From Bacillota bacterium (GTDB lineage: Bacteria > Bacillota > Clostridia > Lachnospirales > Lachnospiraceae): 5,607 nucleotides of DNA. The stretch lies in the NCBI GenBank assembly GCA_023424235.1, contig JAFAEB010000288.1, forward strand, positions 1 through 5,607, given 5' to 3'. The number at the start of each line of letters is the position of its first letter. Positions within the stretch are counted from its first letter, which is position 1. A model generated the notes under the pieces. It saw nothing but the letters and a program-made list of their open reading frames with translations. It was not told the origin of the DNA and made no database searches. A program made the translations under genes and the position numbers. This document shows, piece by piece, positions 4,458 to 5,607 of this stretch.

Positions 4458-5607
4458 ATGAAAAAAGGTTTCATGAAAAAGTTAACAGCAATCTTGTTAA
4501 TGCTTACTTTAATAGGTGGGGTTACAGGATGCAGTAAGGGAGGAGAAACAACTTCTTCTGACAGTATTACAAAGAATGTAGAAAAGGTTACAGATGAGAA
4601 AGAAAAGGCAAGTGGAGAAAAAGAACAAATTGAAGATGCCCCTGTATATCCTGTTAAAACAGATAAGAAACTAACAATTTGGTCCAATATTATGGCACCG
4701 AATAAAGCCTACACAAGCTTTACGGAGTCACCCTTTCACATTGGCCTTGCCGAGAACACAGGTATCGAAGTGGATTGGATTTTCCCAACAGCAGGTAGCA
4801 ATTCGGGAGATTCTTTCAATCTAATGCTTGCAAGTACAGAACTTCCTGACATTATTATTTATAATCTTAAAAACAATGCAGATCAGTATATGGATGATGG
4901 TATCCTTAGGGATTTAACTGATCTAATACCAGATCTGGCTCCAAATTATTGGAACTTCCTTCAAAATAATCCGAACTATCTTAGATCAGTAACATCTGAT
5001 AGTGGAAGATTATATGGCTTTGGTGCTTTTAGAGAAGAGGAATGGGGTGCAGTATTTACCGGTCCGGTAGTGCGTATGGATTGGTTAGAAGAATGTGGTT
5101 TAGAGGTACCAGTTACAATAGCAGACTGGGATAATGTAATTCGAACTTTCCATGATAAGTATGGTGCAAAATTTGCATTTTCTATAAAGAACAGAATGAA
5201 TCCTGGGCTTGCAGGTACTTATAGCACAGCAGGTTCCTTTGCAACTACAGCAGATGAGCTTTTCTACCTTGATAATGATAAAATTATGTTCTCAATGGCT
5301 TCTACTGGCTGGAAGGATTACATGGCACAATTAAACAAATGGTATATGGATGGATTAATTGATACAGATACCTTGACACTTGATGATGCAGGTATGCGTA
5401 CAAAGGCACTAAATAATAAAGTTGGTATTACAATAACAAGTATGGGACAGATGACAAACTGGCTTTCTGACGCTAAAAATCAAGGAGTTGAAGCAAGATG
5501 GGAAGGGATTCAATATCCAGTTTTAAATGAAGGTGATACCGTTATGAGGATTCAAATGGAGGATACCGCACGTCCAAATATCGGTGCAATTACTAGCAGC
5601 TGTGATG
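4458..5607 (+). CDS. Extracellular solute-binding lipoprotein of an ABC sugar transporter (LplA/YtcQ-like), 3'-truncated
   Basis: An open frame of 383 codons runs from the ATG at 4458 to the window edge without a stop. The N-terminus MKKGFMKKL is followed by a hydrophobic signal segment and the lipobox VTGC, so Cys25 is the expected lipidated residue anchoring the protein on the outer face of the membrane. Residues about 26-60 form a charged, Ser/Thr/Lys/Glu-rich linker. The mature part has hallmarks of the LplA/YtcQ branch of family 1 solute-binding proteins: KLTIWSNIM at the first strand, FTESPFHIGLAENTGIEVDWIFP, FNLMLASTELPDII, the RLYGFGAF strand and KWYMDGLIDTDTL. Full-length relatives are about 500-570 aa, so roughly the last third is missing. 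Such proteins capture oligosaccharides or sugar derivatives for CUT1-type permeases, whose genes are expected just beyond the window. The divergent AraC-type gene and the repeats between them suggest induction by the transported sugar. Confidence 0.92.
   Translation, partial: MKKGFMKKLTAILLMLTLIGGVTGCSKGGETTSSDSITKNVEKVTDEKEKASGEKEQIEDAPVYPVKTDKKLTIWSNIMAPNKAYTSFTESPFHIGLAENTGIEVDWIFPTAGSNSGDSFNLMLASTELPDIIIYNLKNNADQYMDDGILRDLTDLIPDLAPNYWNFLQNNPNYLRSVTSDSGRLYGFGAFREEEWGAVFTGPVVRMDWLEECGLEVPVTIADWDNVIRTFHDKYGAKFAFSIKNRMNPGLAGTYSTAGSFATTADELFYLDNDKIMFSMASTGWKDYMAQLNKWYMDGLIDTDTLTLDDAGMRTKALNNKVGITITSMGQMTNWLSDAKNQGVEARWEGIQYPVLNEGDTVMRIQMEDTARPNIGAITSSCD

Noticed and set aside
4388..4687. Open frame of 99 codons on the minus strand over the solute-binding protein start
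   Set aside because: It is opposite the signal peptide and linker of the lipoprotein gene. The low-complexity Ser/Phe-rich translation is what an antisense reading of a Lys/Glu-rich linker gives.

Overview
The window looks like a low-GC (roughly mid-30s % by eye) Firmicutes chromosome, most likely an anaerobic, plant-polysaccharide-using Clostridia of the Lachnospiraceae type. This is inferred from AT-rich intergenic DNA, strong GGAG-type ribosome binding sites, a lipoprotein solute-binding protein of the LplA/YtcQ type, and a large membrane-anchored AraC-family regulator with a YesN-like core. No rRNA, tRNA, CRISPR array, insertion sequence or phage gene is visible.

Layout: (1) 1-820, + strand, the 3' three-quarters or so of a Gfo/Idh/MocA NAD(P)-dependent sugar dehydrogenase, whose N-terminal nucleotide-binding motif lies outside the window. 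(2) 866-1711, + strand, a complete sugar phosphate isomerase/epimerase-type TIM barrel, 45 bp downstream and probably in the same operon. (3) 1709-1832, a convergent intergenic region with an AT-rich hairpin on the stop codon followed by an unusual bidirectional terminator: a 9-bp closing stem around about 71 nt that can fold further. (4) 1836-4169, - strand, a 777-aa two-pass membrane regulator with an extracytoplasmic sensor region, a degenerate GGDEF-like region and a C-terminal AraC double helix-turn-helix. (5) 4170-4457, a 288-bp divergent promoter region rich in repeats: three ATAAGCAA boxes 20-22 bp apart, two TATGCAA boxes 10 bp apart inside the regulator's own probable promoter, a 10-bp inverted repeat and a leader stem-loop. 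(6) 4458 to the right edge, + strand, a lipoprotein extracellular solute-binding protein truncated by the window.

The likely logic is that the surface-exposed domain of the AraC protein senses an extracellular sugar or a related signal, that the protein binds the phased repeats between the two divergent genes, and that it activates the solute-binding protein gene and any ABC permease genes beyond the window. The dehydrogenase/isomerase pair would process the imported sugar or a related polyol. The substrate cannot be deduced from this window. The gene content is a familiar carbohydrate-uptake theme. The parts most worth a second look are non-coding: the operator-like repeat array and the structured terminator.
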